9,402 nt of DNA from a bacterium. GTDB lineage: Bacteria > Eremiobacterota > Eremiobacteria > Baltobacterales > Baltobacteraceae. Numbering within the stretch: position 1 is the first letter of the stretch; the number at the start of each line of letters is the position of its first letter. The notes beneath the pieces were generated by a model. The model had not been told where the DNA came from and ran no database searches. It saw nothing but the letters and a program-made list of their open reading frames with translations. A program made the position numbers and the translations under genes. This document shows positions 1 through 6,031 of the stretch, one piece after another. The stretch lies in assembly GCA_021784715.1 (NCBI GenBank), contig JAJYHP010000162.1:1-9402 (forward strand), written 5' to 3'.

Positions 1-631
1 GCGAAAAGATCTCCCGCCGAAGAAGCGTGCCGTACGGTACGCCGGTCACCGCCGATTCGATCGCGGCGAGCGCGGTGTAATTCGCGTTCGAGTACTCCCA
101 TCGCGTGCCGGGTACGAAATCGGAGCGATCCTTCGCGAGAATCGCCAAGATCCGTGCGAGGCGAATGCGCCCCTGCGTCGGCCACCGATGTTCCATCAAA
201 TCGGGATAGTTGTGTAAGCCGCTCGTTTGATCGAGCAGCTCGCGCACGGTTATCGCGCGAGCGTTCGGCAGCATCGGCAACCAGCGCGCGATCGGCTCGT
301 CGAGCGCGAGCCGATGCCGTTGCACGAGTCGGAGTGCGAGCAACGCCGTCATTTGCTTGGTAATCGATCCGATGGCGAACGGTGTCTGCGGAGTGACGCG
401 CTCCGAACGCGCGGGGCCGGCATAGCCGAATCCCTCGGCGTACACGAGCTTCCCATCGTGCACGACGGCGACGGCGAGCCCCGGCGTAAACGCGCGAGCG
501 AACGCCTTCGCGGCGACGGCGCCGAGCGCCGGGTTGGGAACGACGCCGTCGTCGTGCGCCGCGCTCACCGAAAGCGGTACGAGAGCGAGCAGGATGGCCG
601 GCGCGAGCATCGCGGAGATCGGTCGTTTCAC
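1..631 (-). CDS. Secreted serine hydrolase, class C beta-lactamase/PBP family (3' end beyond left edge)
   Basis: I translated this frame from the reverse strand; 210 codons are visible and the gene continues beyond base 1. The protein starts with a signal peptide (basic MKRP, then a hydrophobic stretch to about residue 20, with an SVSA/A-like cleavage site near residue 24). The class C beta-lactamase/transpeptidase fold follows, with the catalytic SxxK motif as SITK (Ser89, Lys92) and the second motif YSN (Tyr180-Asn182, within YSNANY). The DQTSGL segment near residue 135 is also typical of the family. The third motif (KTG/HxG) would lie off the window. Family members are periplasmic D-Ala-D-Ala carboxypeptidases, esterases or beta-lactamases, and the substrate here cannot be assigned. 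The GTG start at 631 is chosen because GAGGAAAG sits just upstream and the signal peptide begins there. It starts 13 bases after the GntR stop, so it is the third gene of a leftward operon. Confidence 0.9.
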   Translation of the reverse strand, partial: MKRPISAMLAPAILLALVPLSVSAAHDDGVVPNPALGAVAAKAFARAFTPGLAVAVVHDGKLVYAEGFGYAGPARSERVTPQTPFAIGSITKQMTALLALRLVQRHRLALDEPIARWLPMLPNARAITVRELLDQTSGLHNYPDLMEHRWPTQGRIRLARILAILAKDRSDFVPGTRWEYSNANYTALAAIESAVTGVPYGTLLRREIFS

Positions 632-644
632 AATTCTTTCCTCA

Positions 645-1034
645 TTATTGAGTTCGCGTTCGAAGTTCGCTCTCTATTTGCACCGCGATCTCCTTCGGCG
701 AGTACCCGCGATGCGCGAGGGTGGTGAGAAATTGCACGATCGCTTCGCGCAACGCCGTCGCGCGCGCGCGCTTGTTGCTCGCCGGCGTCTCCCGAGCGAC
801 GTGCGTTCCGCGGCGGCCTTCGCTCGATAGCCACCCACGTTCTTGCAACTCGGCGTACGCGCGCGCGACGGTATTCGGGGCGACGCCGAGGTCGCCCGCG
901 AGCTGGCGAACCGTCGGCAATGGATCGCCCGGCCGAAGTTCGCCGCGTTCGATAAACGCACGTAGTTGATCGACGATCTGTTGAAACGGCGGGAGTTCGA
1001 GATCGGGATCGACCGCGAGAAAGAGTTCGCTCAT
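645..1034 (-). CDS. YtrA-type GntR family transcriptional regulator
   Basis: This is a 129-residue DNA-binding protein. Residues about 12-78 form a GntR winged helix-turn-helix. Diagnostic stretches are PPFQQIVDQLRAFIERGELR, PGDPLPTVRQLAGDLGVAPN and TVARAYAELQERGWL, ending in a beta-wing with GRRGTHVA. Only about 50 residues follow, too short for a FadR, HutC or MocR effector domain. That short tail is characteristic of the YtrA subfamily, whose members usually repress their own operon. The ATG at 1034 overlaps the TGA of the upstream membrane protein gene (ATGA), so translation is probably coupled and no separate ribosome site is visible. A longer open frame reaches 1214, but its extra 60 residues are arginine-rich and read antisense-like through the membrane gene. 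The likely target is the inverted repeat in front of the operon at 1783-1804. Confidence 0.93.
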   Translation of the reverse strand: MSELFLAVDPDLELPPFQQIVDQLRAFIERGELRPGDPLPTVRQLAGDLGVAPNTVARAYAELQERGWLSSEGRRGTHVARETPASNKRARATALREAIVQFLTTLAHRGYSPKEIAVQIESELRTRTQ

Positions 1035-1750
1035 GGGGCGACGACGGGCATCGTGCGAGAGAGCCGTTTTGCGTACGCGATGGTCCAAATCCAAATCCCG
1101 ACCCAGGCAACGAACGTCGCTAGCGCCCAGAAGCGTTCGACTCCTACGATCGTCGGGAGCGTCCCGTTCACGAAATTGACGAAAACGAACACGATGCCGC
1201 ACGCCAACACGCACGCCATGCCGCTATCGCGAATGCGCGAGACTTGCTCGCAGATTCGCTCGCTCGCGGGATTCGCGCTGGTGAGCTGCGTCGGAGCACT
1301 CGCGATGCGCCACGCTATAGTAGCCATCGCGAGCACGCACGCACCCGCGATCGCCGCGGGAAGACGTTCGATTCCGAACTGTAAAAACGGCATGAGTGCC
1401 AACGACGAGAGCAGCGTAACGGCGATCCACACCATGGGTACATACTCCACGACCGGTCGAGGAGCGAGCGCGGCGATGCGTCGCACGCGCGTGCGCTCGC
1501 TGCGAACGAAGTCGGCGATCGAGACGGCGACGAGCGAGAGCGCGGTGAGGCTATACCCTACGACCGGATCGAGCTCGCGTAGAGCGACGAGCCCCGCGAT
1601 CAGGAATGCGAACGCCGCAGTCACCATTCGCGCCGAGGCGGATACCTTGCCGCTCCCCTTCACGCGCAGGGCGACCAAGAGATAGATGATCCCGGAAAAG
1701 ATCGACACGGCAGAGACCATGATTCGTTCCATGAAAGGCAACGACGGCAT
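1031..1750 (-). CDS. Polytopic membrane protein of unknown function, first gene of GntR operon
   Basis: This 239-residue protein is very hydrophobic, with about seven probable membrane segments (near residues 8-28, 42-59, 63-81, 105-125, 130-150, 177-196 and 204-225). A basic loop after the third (RSERTRVRRI) separates an N-terminal three-helix part from a C-terminal four-helix part. I recognise no named family or catalytic motif. The ATG at 1750 is favoured by a clear AGGAG at 1757-1761 with a 6-base gap; an internal ATG at 1732 (MERIMV) is the alternative. It is followed by the GntR gene with a 4-base overlap, then by the serine hydrolase. YtrA-type regulators commonly travel with membrane transport proteins, so a role in sensing or handling an envelope-active compound is a reasonable inference, but nothing here proves it. 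Confidence 0.82.
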   Translation of the reverse strand: MPSLPFMERIMVSAVSIFSGIIYLLVALRVKGSGKVSASARMVTAAFAFLIAGLVALRELDPVVGYSLTALSLVAVSIADFVRSERTRVRRIAALAPRPVVEYVPMVWIAVTLLSSLALMPFLQFGIERLPAAIAGACVLAMATIAWRIASAPTQLTSANPASERICEQVSRIRDSGMACVLACGIVFVFVNFVNGTLPTIVGVERFWALATFVAWVGIWIWTIAYAKRLSRTMPVVAP

Positions 1751-1782
1751 CGCGAGCTCCTAAAGGTGTATTTGGTTTTCTA

Positions 1783-1804
1783 TTGTATTGCTATACTAAT
1801 ACAA
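1783..1804. promoter_or_regulatory. Inverted-repeat operator candidate for the GntR regulator
   Basis: TTGTATT (1783-1789) and AATACAA (1798-1804) are perfect 7-base inverted arms around an 8-base centre, GCTATACT, whose middle TATA is itself symmetric. Each arm has a GTAT/ATAC core, which fits the general GT...AC dyad recognised by GntR-family dimers. It lies in the only long noncoding gap next to a GntR gene and overlaps the -10 of the leftward promoter. A further half-site copy, TAATACATAC, occurs at 1828-1837. Assignment to this regulator is an inference from position and symmetry. Confidence 0.55.
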
Positions 1805-1822
1805 ACCTCGTTTTTGTGTCAA
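1793..1822 (-). promoter_or_regulatory. Probable promoter of the leftward membrane protein-GntR-hydrolase operon
   Basis: Read on the minus strand there is a perfect -35 TTGACA (1822-1817), an 18-base spacer and TAGTAT (1798-1793), which matches TATAAT at four of six positions. Transcription would start near 1786, giving a leader of about 35 bases before the ATG at 1750, with AGGAG at 1757-1761. The -10 element lies inside the inverted repeat at 1783-1804, a layout expected for repression by steric block. Basis: sequence match only. Confidence 0.5.
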
Positions 1823-1837
1823 TAGGTTAATACATAC
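1797..1837. repeat. Two direct copies of TAATACAWAC, 31 bp apart
   Basis: TAATACAAAC (1797-1806) and TAATACATAC (1828-1837) differ at one position and start 31 bases apart, about three helical turns. The first copy contains the right arm of the inverted repeat. The second ends three bases before the TTG start of the acyltransferase. This spacing would let two protein dimers sit on the same DNA face and could bring the rightward gene under the same control. It may also be chance in an AT-rich stretch. Confidence 0.35.
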
Positions 1838-1839
1838 AT

Positions 1840-2976
1840 TTGAACGCGCCCGCGACGCACGCCCCACGGTTCGACGTCCTCGACGGCCTCCGCGGCGTCG
1901 CGATTCTGCTCGTGCTCTGGTATCACGTCTGGGAGATCTCATGGCTTCCCGCTCCGCTGTCGCAGCTCGAGTTTCTTCCCGAGACGGGCTTCATCGGTGT
2001 CGCGCTCTTCTTCTTTTTGAGCGGTACCGTCATCACGCTGCCCTTCGCACGCGCCGCAATAGCGGGAACGCCGCCACCTTCGTGGCGGCATTTTTATCTC
2101 CGCAGATTTTGGAAGATCGCCCCCTCCTATCTGCTCTCCATCGCCGTCGCCTACGCGATCGGGTACGCGGCACGGCAGGGCGGTGCCGGAGCCATTCCCG
2201 ATCTCCTCACGCATCTGCTCTTCATCCACACGTGGTTTCCGCAAAGCGCCGGTGCGATTAACGGCGTGCTCTGGACGCTCGCCGTCGAGGTCGAGTTCTA
2301 CGCGATCTTTCCGCTGATGTGGTGGTGCTTCCGTCGCGCCCGGTTCGCGACCGCGGCGACCCTGGTCGCGCTCTCACTCCTCTGGCGTTTGCATGCGGTC
2401 GCGTGCTGCGCGCATGCTGGAATCGTCTACCTCGATCAAGATCTTCCGGCATTCCTCAGTTGCTTCGCCTTCGGCATGCTCTCCGCGTCGCTCCTTTTCG
2501 AAGCGCGCGCGCGCTGGAGCGAAACGCGACAACACCTCGTTGGGACGGGCTCCTTCGTCGTCGGGACGATCGGCTGCATCGCGCTCCTGGAGTCGCTCTA
2601 CGCCTTTCGCCTCGCCAATCAGTGGGCGGCGGTTTGGGCGGCGACCCATCGCGATCTCTTGGCGCTCGCGTTTGCGCTGATCGCATTGGGCGCGTTGCTC
2701 GCGCCTCGCCCGCTCCAACGCCTCCTCGCCAATCGCCCGCTCGTGTTCTTCGGTGCGATTTCCTACGCGCTCTATCTCTACCATCAGATGATCGCGCGGG
2801 AACTCCTCATCCATCGCTTCCCGCCCTATATCGGAACGCCGCAGTACGATCCGCAGTGGCAATGGTCGTTTACGCTGCTCGCCTTCGCGCTCTCCATCGC
2901 CGTCGCCACGGCACTCACCTACTGGTTCGAGCGCCCGTTGCAAACCTGGGGAAATCGCCGCTCGGAGCGCCCGTGA
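1840..2976 (+). CDS. Acyltransferase 3 family (OafA/YrhL-like) membrane O-acyltransferase
   Basis: This 378-residue integral membrane protein is predicted to move an acyl group, usually acetyl, onto a sugar or other envelope molecule. The N-terminal LDGLRGVAILLVLWYH contains the family's R-x10-H motif (Arg18, His29), important for catalysis in OafA-type enzymes. Also visible are FYLRRFWKIAP (residues 85-95), the VEVEFYAIFP segment near 150, ISYALYLYH at 307-315 and the terminal WFERPLQ. About ten membrane helices fit the family, and no SGNH esterase domain is fused to the C-terminus. TTG at 1840 is the only sensible start before the R-x10-H motif; the nearest purine-rich stretch (AATAGG, 1821-1826) is rather far upstream, so initiation may be weak. 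It is transcribed divergently from the GntR operon and shares its regulatory gap. A terminator-like hairpin lies within codons 77-86. Confidence 0.92.
   Translation: MNAPATHAPRFDVLDGLRGVAILLVLWYHVWEISWLPAPLSQLEFLPETGFIGVALFFFLSGTVITLPFARAAIAGTPPPSWRHFYLRRFWKIAPSYLLSIAVAYAIGYAARQGGAGAIPDLLTHLLFIHTWFPQSAGAINGVLWTLAVEVEFYAIFPLMWWCFRRARFATAATLVALSLLWRLHAVACCAHAGIVYLDQDLPAFLSCFAFGMLSASLLFEARARWSETRQHLVGTGSFVVGTIGCIALLESLYAFRLANQWAAVWAATHRDLLALAFALIALGALLAPRPLQRLLANRPLVFFGAISYALYLYHQMIARELLIHRFPPYIGTPQYDPQWQWSFTLLAFALSIAVATALTYWFERPLQTWGNRRSERP
2070..2095 (+). terminator. Intragenic intrinsic-terminator-like hairpin in the acyltransferase gene
   Basis: GCCGCCAC (2070-2077) and GTGGCGGC (2082-2089) form a perfect 8-bp stem closed by the loop CTTC. 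It is followed by A and five T residues (2090-2095), then ATC. This is the classic layout of a Rho-independent terminator in the sense direction, but it sits about 230 bases into an open gene. Translating ribosomes would normally mask it, so any effect would be conditional on poor translation. It also encodes part of a segment leading into a conserved family motif, so coincidence is possible. Confidence 0.35.
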
Positions 2977-2983
2977 TGGATCG

Positions 2984-3547
2984 TTACGGCGTTACGATCG
3001 GTTCGAGCAACCGATAGAGCTTCGGATATCCGGGATCGTTCTGCATCTCCGGATCGCTCAAAACGAGCTTGGTAATCGGATTTTGCTGCGTCGGCTGCGG
3101 CACGTTCGCGATGATAAAATAGGTAGTCACCCCTTCGCCGGGATAATACGTCGTGTTATAGAGTAATTGTTTGTACGCCGTCGACCACGGCACGCCATCG
3201 CCGTCGTCGGCCTGGGTTCCGTCCTTATAAAAGACCGTAATCTTCAAATACTGAGCGGGCTGCGGATTTTTCGACGTATTCTTTTGCGGCACGGTAAAAA
3301 GGAGATAGCCGTTCGGGGCGGTCGGCGACGGCATCTGCGGAAGATTCGAAATCGTCGTCGCGAGTGGATCGGAGGATGAAATCCATCGAATCGAGGCGAC
3401 GCGCAGATTATCGTCCTCGATGTGAAAGAGTTGATTCATGCGAACGATATCGCCCTTGACCGCGCCGCGCGTGGGAACGAATGGGGCGGCGGAGACGAAC
3501 GACGAACAGGCGAGAAAGAGAACGGCGACAAGAACGATGCGATTCAC
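2984..3547 (-). CDS. Exported protein of unknown function
   Basis: This 187-residue protein has a signal peptide (hydrophobic RIVLVAVLFLAC, with likely cleavage after VSA near residue 20). It ends shortly before the acyltransferase stop on the other strand. The mature part is rich in Asn, Gln, Thr, Tyr and Pro and looks like a small beta-rich secreted domain (for example LKITVFYKDGTQADDGDGVP). I recognise no family. Although a Cys lies in the signal region, the preceding residues do not make a canonical lipobox. The GTG at 3547 is favoured because AGGAG (3553-3557) lies 5 bases upstream; an ATG at 3568 would give a longer basic N-terminus. It follows the upstream exported-protein gene closely and is probably co-transcribed with it. 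Only 7 bases separate its stop from the convergent acyltransferase stop, and no terminator is visible there. Confidence 0.8.
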   Translation of the reverse strand: MNRIVLVAVLFLACSSFVSAAPFVPTRGAVKGDIVRMNQLFHIEDDNLRVASIRWISSSDPLATTISNLPQMPSPTAPNGYLLFTVPQKNTSKNPQPAQYLKITVFYKDGTQADDGDGVPWSTAYKQLLYNTTYYPGEGVTTYFIIANVPQPTQQNPITKLVLSDPEMQNDPGYPKLYRLLEPIVTP

Positions 3548-3569
3548 GATAGCTCCTCTCGTGCGCATC

Positions 3570-4073
3570 TCAGAGCCGAGATGCGGCAACCGTGGCGAGT
3601 TGGATTAATTGCGGCAACGGCATCTTCGGATCGTTGAGGGCGGCGTTATCGCTTTGGAAGTGCAGCAGAACGGCAAATGCAAACCCGTGTTTCAGGACGT
3701 GGATGATCTCCGCGTCGCTCTTCACCCAAAGGGCTGCATCTCCGATCCCATGAAGGTCGACGACGTCGCCGGCTACCTGTTTGCGAAACGTTTCGTAGCT
3801 ACGCGCGTCTCCCATATAGCTGACGCGCACGTAGCCCTTCGGAGCGCCAAAGTACGCGCAAGTCGTCTTCGGCGCATTCGGCGGCGCATAATCGCCTGCC
3901 GGCGCGGCGACGCCGGGGCGCGGCTGCACCCCAAGGGCGCGGCGCGCATCCGCTCGCGTCAGTAACGCGCAGGGATTCGTTCTCGGAGACGGCATGCCGG
4001 AAGCGAGGCCGATCGCAACGAGCGCCGCGGCGAGGGCGGGGAACACAACCGAGAGCGGAAGGGATCGCTTCAT
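3570..4073 (-). CDS. Exported protein with DUF3558-like N-terminal motif
   Basis: This 167-residue protein starts with a signal peptide or anchor (MKRSLPLSVVFPALAAAL) ending near residue 25. The mature part opens with NPCALLTRADARRALG, then KTTCAYFG. The paired cysteines (Cys35, Cys72) and the 'PC-LL-ADA--LG ... C-Y' pattern resemble secreted DUF3558-type proteins, whose function is unknown. The Cys pair probably forms a disulfide outside the cytoplasm. The ATG at 4073 is preceded by no clear ribosome site. A possible promoter at 4085-4113 would give a leader of only about five bases. The downstream gene (2984-3547) begins within about 25 bases of this stop, suggesting a two-gene operon. The DUF3558 link is a resemblance by eye only. 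Confidence 0.78.
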   Translation of the reverse strand: MKRSLPLSVVFPALAAALVAIGLASGMPSPRTNPCALLTRADARRALGVQPRPGVAAPAGDYAPPNAPKTTCAYFGAPKGYVRVSYMGDARSYETFRKQVAGDVVDLHGIGDAALWVKSDAEIIHVLKHGFAFAVLLHFQSDNAALNDPKMPLPQLIQLATVAASRL

Positions 4074-4084
4074 AGCCCAGGTTC

Positions 4085-4113
4085 ACTATAGCGCGCGCTC
4101 GCTTGCTCTGCAA
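4085..4113 (-). promoter_or_regulatory. Possible promoter for the leftward exported-protein pair
   Basis: On the minus strand TATAGT (4090-4085) resembles a -10 and TTGCAG (4113-4108) a weak -35, spaced by 17 bases. A start near 4078 would leave about five bases before the ATG at 4073, that is, a near-leaderless message. That agrees with the absence of a ribosome site. The -35 half is weak, so this is tentative. Confidence 0.28.
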
Positions 4114-4116
4114 GCG
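4100..4116. repeat. Short perfect hairpin in the divergent gap 4074-4176
   Basis: CGCTTGC (4100-4106), loop TCT, and GCAAGCG (4110-4116) make a perfect 7-bp dyad. It has no T-tract on either side, so it is not a normal terminator. It lies between the divergent exported-protein and pilin-like genes and overlaps the tentative -35 at 4108-4113, so it could be a protein-binding dyad. The rest of the roughly 100-base gap shows nothing else I can support. Confidence 0.3.
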
Positions 4117-4176
4117 GTCCAAGCAGAGGCACATCGATCCGTCGCATCGCGCCGCAAAGTGGGAACCTCCGCCCGC

Positions 4177-4626
4177 ATGAGGGTACGCGCGCGAGGCTTT
4201 ACCGCATTGGAGACGACGATCGCCGCAGGCCTCATCGCGGTGCTCTTCGCCGCGGTCGGCAGCGGGCTCGTGCGCGAAGGCGCGGCGTTTCAGAGCGGCG
4301 TCACCGCCGACGTTCTCGCTGCGGCGGCGCACGAGGAGGTTCGCATCGCTGCCGATGCGATGAAATACGAGGGGTCCTCGCTCCAACCCGCCGAGATCGC
4401 GACGGCGTTGCCGATGCCGGCGGGCTCGCCGATTCCCGCGCAGATCTCGCTTTCAATCGCATCGCTTCCGGACGGCGCGTTTACGATACGCGTGCGCGCG
4501 AGCGGTCGCGGTGCTTCGGGAACCCTCGCGCGCGAGGCGACGTTGGTCGTCGAACGGCGAATGCCCGTGCCGGGCAGCAGCATTACCGCGGCTGCGCCGG
4601 TTGCGGCACCCTTTGGGGCACCGTGA
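4177..4626 (+). CDS. Type IV pilin-like protein (prepilin cleavage/methylation motif)
   Basis: This 149-residue protein has a textbook class III signal: a short basic leader (MRVRARG), then FTALE. Prepilin peptidase would cut between Gly7 and Phe8, leaving methylatable Phe at +1 and Glu12 at +5, followed by a hydrophobic helix to about residue 29. The rest is a low-complexity, Ala-rich globular part without visible cysteines. Length and composition suit a minor pilin or pseudopilin of a type IV pilus, type II secretion or DNA-uptake machine. The ATG at 4177 places the leader at the usual length; an in-frame GTG a few codons upstream is the alternative, and no strong ribosome site decides. The stop overlaps the GTG of the next gene. 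No pilus ATPase, inner-membrane platform or prepilin peptidase gene lies in the window. Confidence 0.85.
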   Translation: MRVRARGFTALETTIAAGLIAVLFAAVGSGLVREGAAFQSGVTADVLAAAAHEEVRIAADAMKYEGSSLQPAEIATALPMPAGSPIPAQISLSIASLPDGAFTIRVRASGRGASGTLAREATLVVERRMPVPGSSITAAAPVAAPFGAP

Positions 4627-5231
4627 CGATCCTTCGCGCACTTTTTTTCGCCGCGATCGCTGCGGCGATCGCCCAAAGTTTCGCCGCACTCGCGCTCTCG
4701 CTCGCGCGTTCGGCATCGCTTCACGCCGCACGCGACACCGCGCGCGACGCGCTCGGTGCGGCGCCGGTCGTCGTGCAGCAGATCGTCGCTTCTCGAATCG
4801 CATTGGGCAGCGATCCACTCGCAGCGATCGCGCCGATCCTCGGCTGCACGGCGATCGGAGCGAACGCGTGCGCCCTGCGCGCCACGACGACGATCTCCCT
4901 GCAAGCGAGCGGCGCGGGCGCGATTCTCCAAGATAACGCCAGCGTCGATGAAGCGCGCGTCGCGATCTCGCTGCGAAGCGTCATCACCGACTCCGCCGGA
5001 AGCATCCTCGTCATTGCGAATCGCACCGCCCTCCTACGAACCTTTGCGCGGCCACCCTACGCGAGTTACGAAGGCGATGCGGAGAGTTCGGGACTCGCAC
5101 CGAGCTCGACGGCGGCCGGGACGCTGGTTGACGTGCGCTACGAGAACGTCACGAGCGGCGCGAGCATGCCCGGCAACATTTGGCGGAGCTCGACGGCGGC
5201 GCCGGCGAGCGCCGCGCCCTGGCCGCAATAA
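4623..5231 (+). CDS. Membrane-anchored partner of the pilin-like protein, unknown function
   Basis: This 202-residue protein begins with a GTG that overlaps the pilin stop (GTGA), so it is translationally coupled to it. Its N-terminal hydrophobic helix (about residues 3-28) is followed by an amphipathic Ala/Arg stretch, as in pilin alpha-1 helices. However, there is no Gly-Phe cleavage site and no Glu at +5, so standard prepilin processing is not predicted. Two cysteines (Cys75, Cys83) could form a small disulfide loop. The C-terminal region is Ser/Ala/Gly-rich. Position and architecture suggest a PilX/PilW-like accessory pilus component, but there is no clear family signature. The stop is only six bases from the convergent hydrolase stop. 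Confidence 0.75.
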   Translation: MTILRALFFAAIAAAIAQSFAALALSLARSASLHAARDTARDALGAAPVVVQQIVASRIALGSDPLAAIAPILGCTAIGANACALRATTTISLQASGAGAILQDNASVDEARVAISLRSVITDSAGSILVIANRTALLRTFARPPYASYEGDAESSGLAPSSTAAGTLVDVRYENVTSGASMPGNIWRSSTAAPASAAPWPQ

Positions 5232-5237
5232 GCTCCG

Positions 5238-6023
5238 TTACGGCACGAAACGGTCGATCGCGCCGGCGAGTTCCGCGGGTGCCTCGATGGGAATGTTGTG
5301 CCCGCAATCGCGCAAGACGACGAAAATACTCCCGGCGATTCGATCCGCAACGTCGGTTCGCAACCGCGGAAGGCTCGCGAGCGGATCGCTCGCACCGGCG
5401 AGGACGAGCGTCGGAATAGCGATGGCGCCGAGCTCGTCGCGAAAATCGAGCGCGCGCCCGGCATCGTACCAGCCGAACCAGTGTTCGCGCGAGGCGATGA
5501 GGGCGTCGTCGATCAGCACGTCGCGCATCGCGTCATCGATGGGGCGCCGCATCGCACCCGCAACGAATCGCGCGATCCGCTTGCGGGAACCGAAGGCCTC
5601 GAGCGCGAGGTCGCGATGGCGTTGGTTTCCACGCGATCCGCGCGCCGAACCCGGCGCGACGAGGAGCATCCGTTCGATGAGCGGATGAGCGCGAGCGGCG
5701 AGATATTGGCCGACGCGTCCACCCATCGAATGCGCGACCAGCGTTACCGGCACGCCGATATGCGTCAGGATCGCTTCGTAATCGGCGGCGTAGCCTTCGA
5801 GCGAATGTCCCTCGCCGGGGCGATCGCTGCGGCCGCATCCTCGAGCGTCGAAACGGTGGATCGTATATCGCTGCAGATCGAGTCGCGCGATCGAGGCGTC
5901 CCACATGCGACGCGAACTGATCCAGCCGTGCGCGAAGAGCAGATGTCGCCCTCCCTCTCCCATACGTTCCAGCCAAAGGCCGGTACCATCGCGTTCGATA
6001 CTCTCGCCGGATACCTGGTGCAT
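5238..6023 (-). CDS. Alpha/beta fold hydrolase
   Basis: This 261-residue cytoplasmic enzyme of the alpha/beta hydrolase superfamily has the whole catalytic apparatus in order: oxyanion-hole HGW (His32-Gly33), FDARGCGRS (58-66), nucleophile elbow AHSMGG with Ser99, acid Asp213 in GASDP, and His242 in CGHNIP. The elbow begins with Ala rather than the usual Gly (A-x-S-x-G), a tolerated variant. Length matches small esterases, haloperoxidase-like enzymes and lactonases, and the substrate cannot be told. It has no signal peptide. The ATG at 6023 lies only eight bases from the divergent transporter ATG, and no ribosome site is visible, so a later start is possible; the conserved fold begins by about residue 14. 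Confidence 0.9.
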   Translation of the reverse strand: MHQVSGESIERDGTGLWLERMGEGGRHLLFAHGWISSRRMWDASIARLDLQRYTIHRFDARGCGRSDRPGEGHSLEGYAADYEAILTHIGVPVTLVAHSMGGRVGQYLAARAHPLIERMLLVAPGSARGSRGNQRHRDLALEAFGSRKRIARFVAGAMRRPIDDAMRDVLIDDALIASREHWFGWYDAGRALDFRDELGAIAIPTLVLAGASDPLASLPRLRTDVADRIAGSIFVVLRDCGHNIPIEAPAELAGAIDRFVP

Positions 6024-6031
6024 GGTGACGA

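Noticed and set aside
1035..1214. Possible 60-residue N-terminal extension of the GntR protein
   Set aside because: The added sequence is Arg-rich antisense-like translation within the membrane protein gene. The ATG at 1034 with ATGA coupling gives the normal YtrA length.
966..1685. Long open frame on the plus strand opposite the seven-helix membrane protein gene
   Set aside because: It would encode a Ser/Thr/Arg/Ala-rich product without domain features and starts with TTG without a ribosome site. The opposite strand has a hydrophobic protein with a good ribosome site and operon overlap.
2319..3017. Open frame overlapping the acyltransferase gene on the same strand
   Set aside because: Arg/Pro/Ser-rich out-of-frame reading of a GC-rich gene, with no motif. 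The acyltransferase frame carries all family signatures.
4642..4648. Run of seven T near the start of the second pilin-operon gene, considered as a terminator
   Set aside because: No convincing GC-rich stem lies immediately upstream; the T run encodes Phe-Phe in the hydrophobic helix.
5102..5200. Exact 15-bp direct repeat GAGCTCGACGGCGGC at 5102-5116 and 5186-5200
   Set aside because: The copies are 84 bp apart and in the same frame, both encoding SSTAA in a low-complexity Ser/Ala tail. This is more likely codon and composition bias than a mobile or recombination site.
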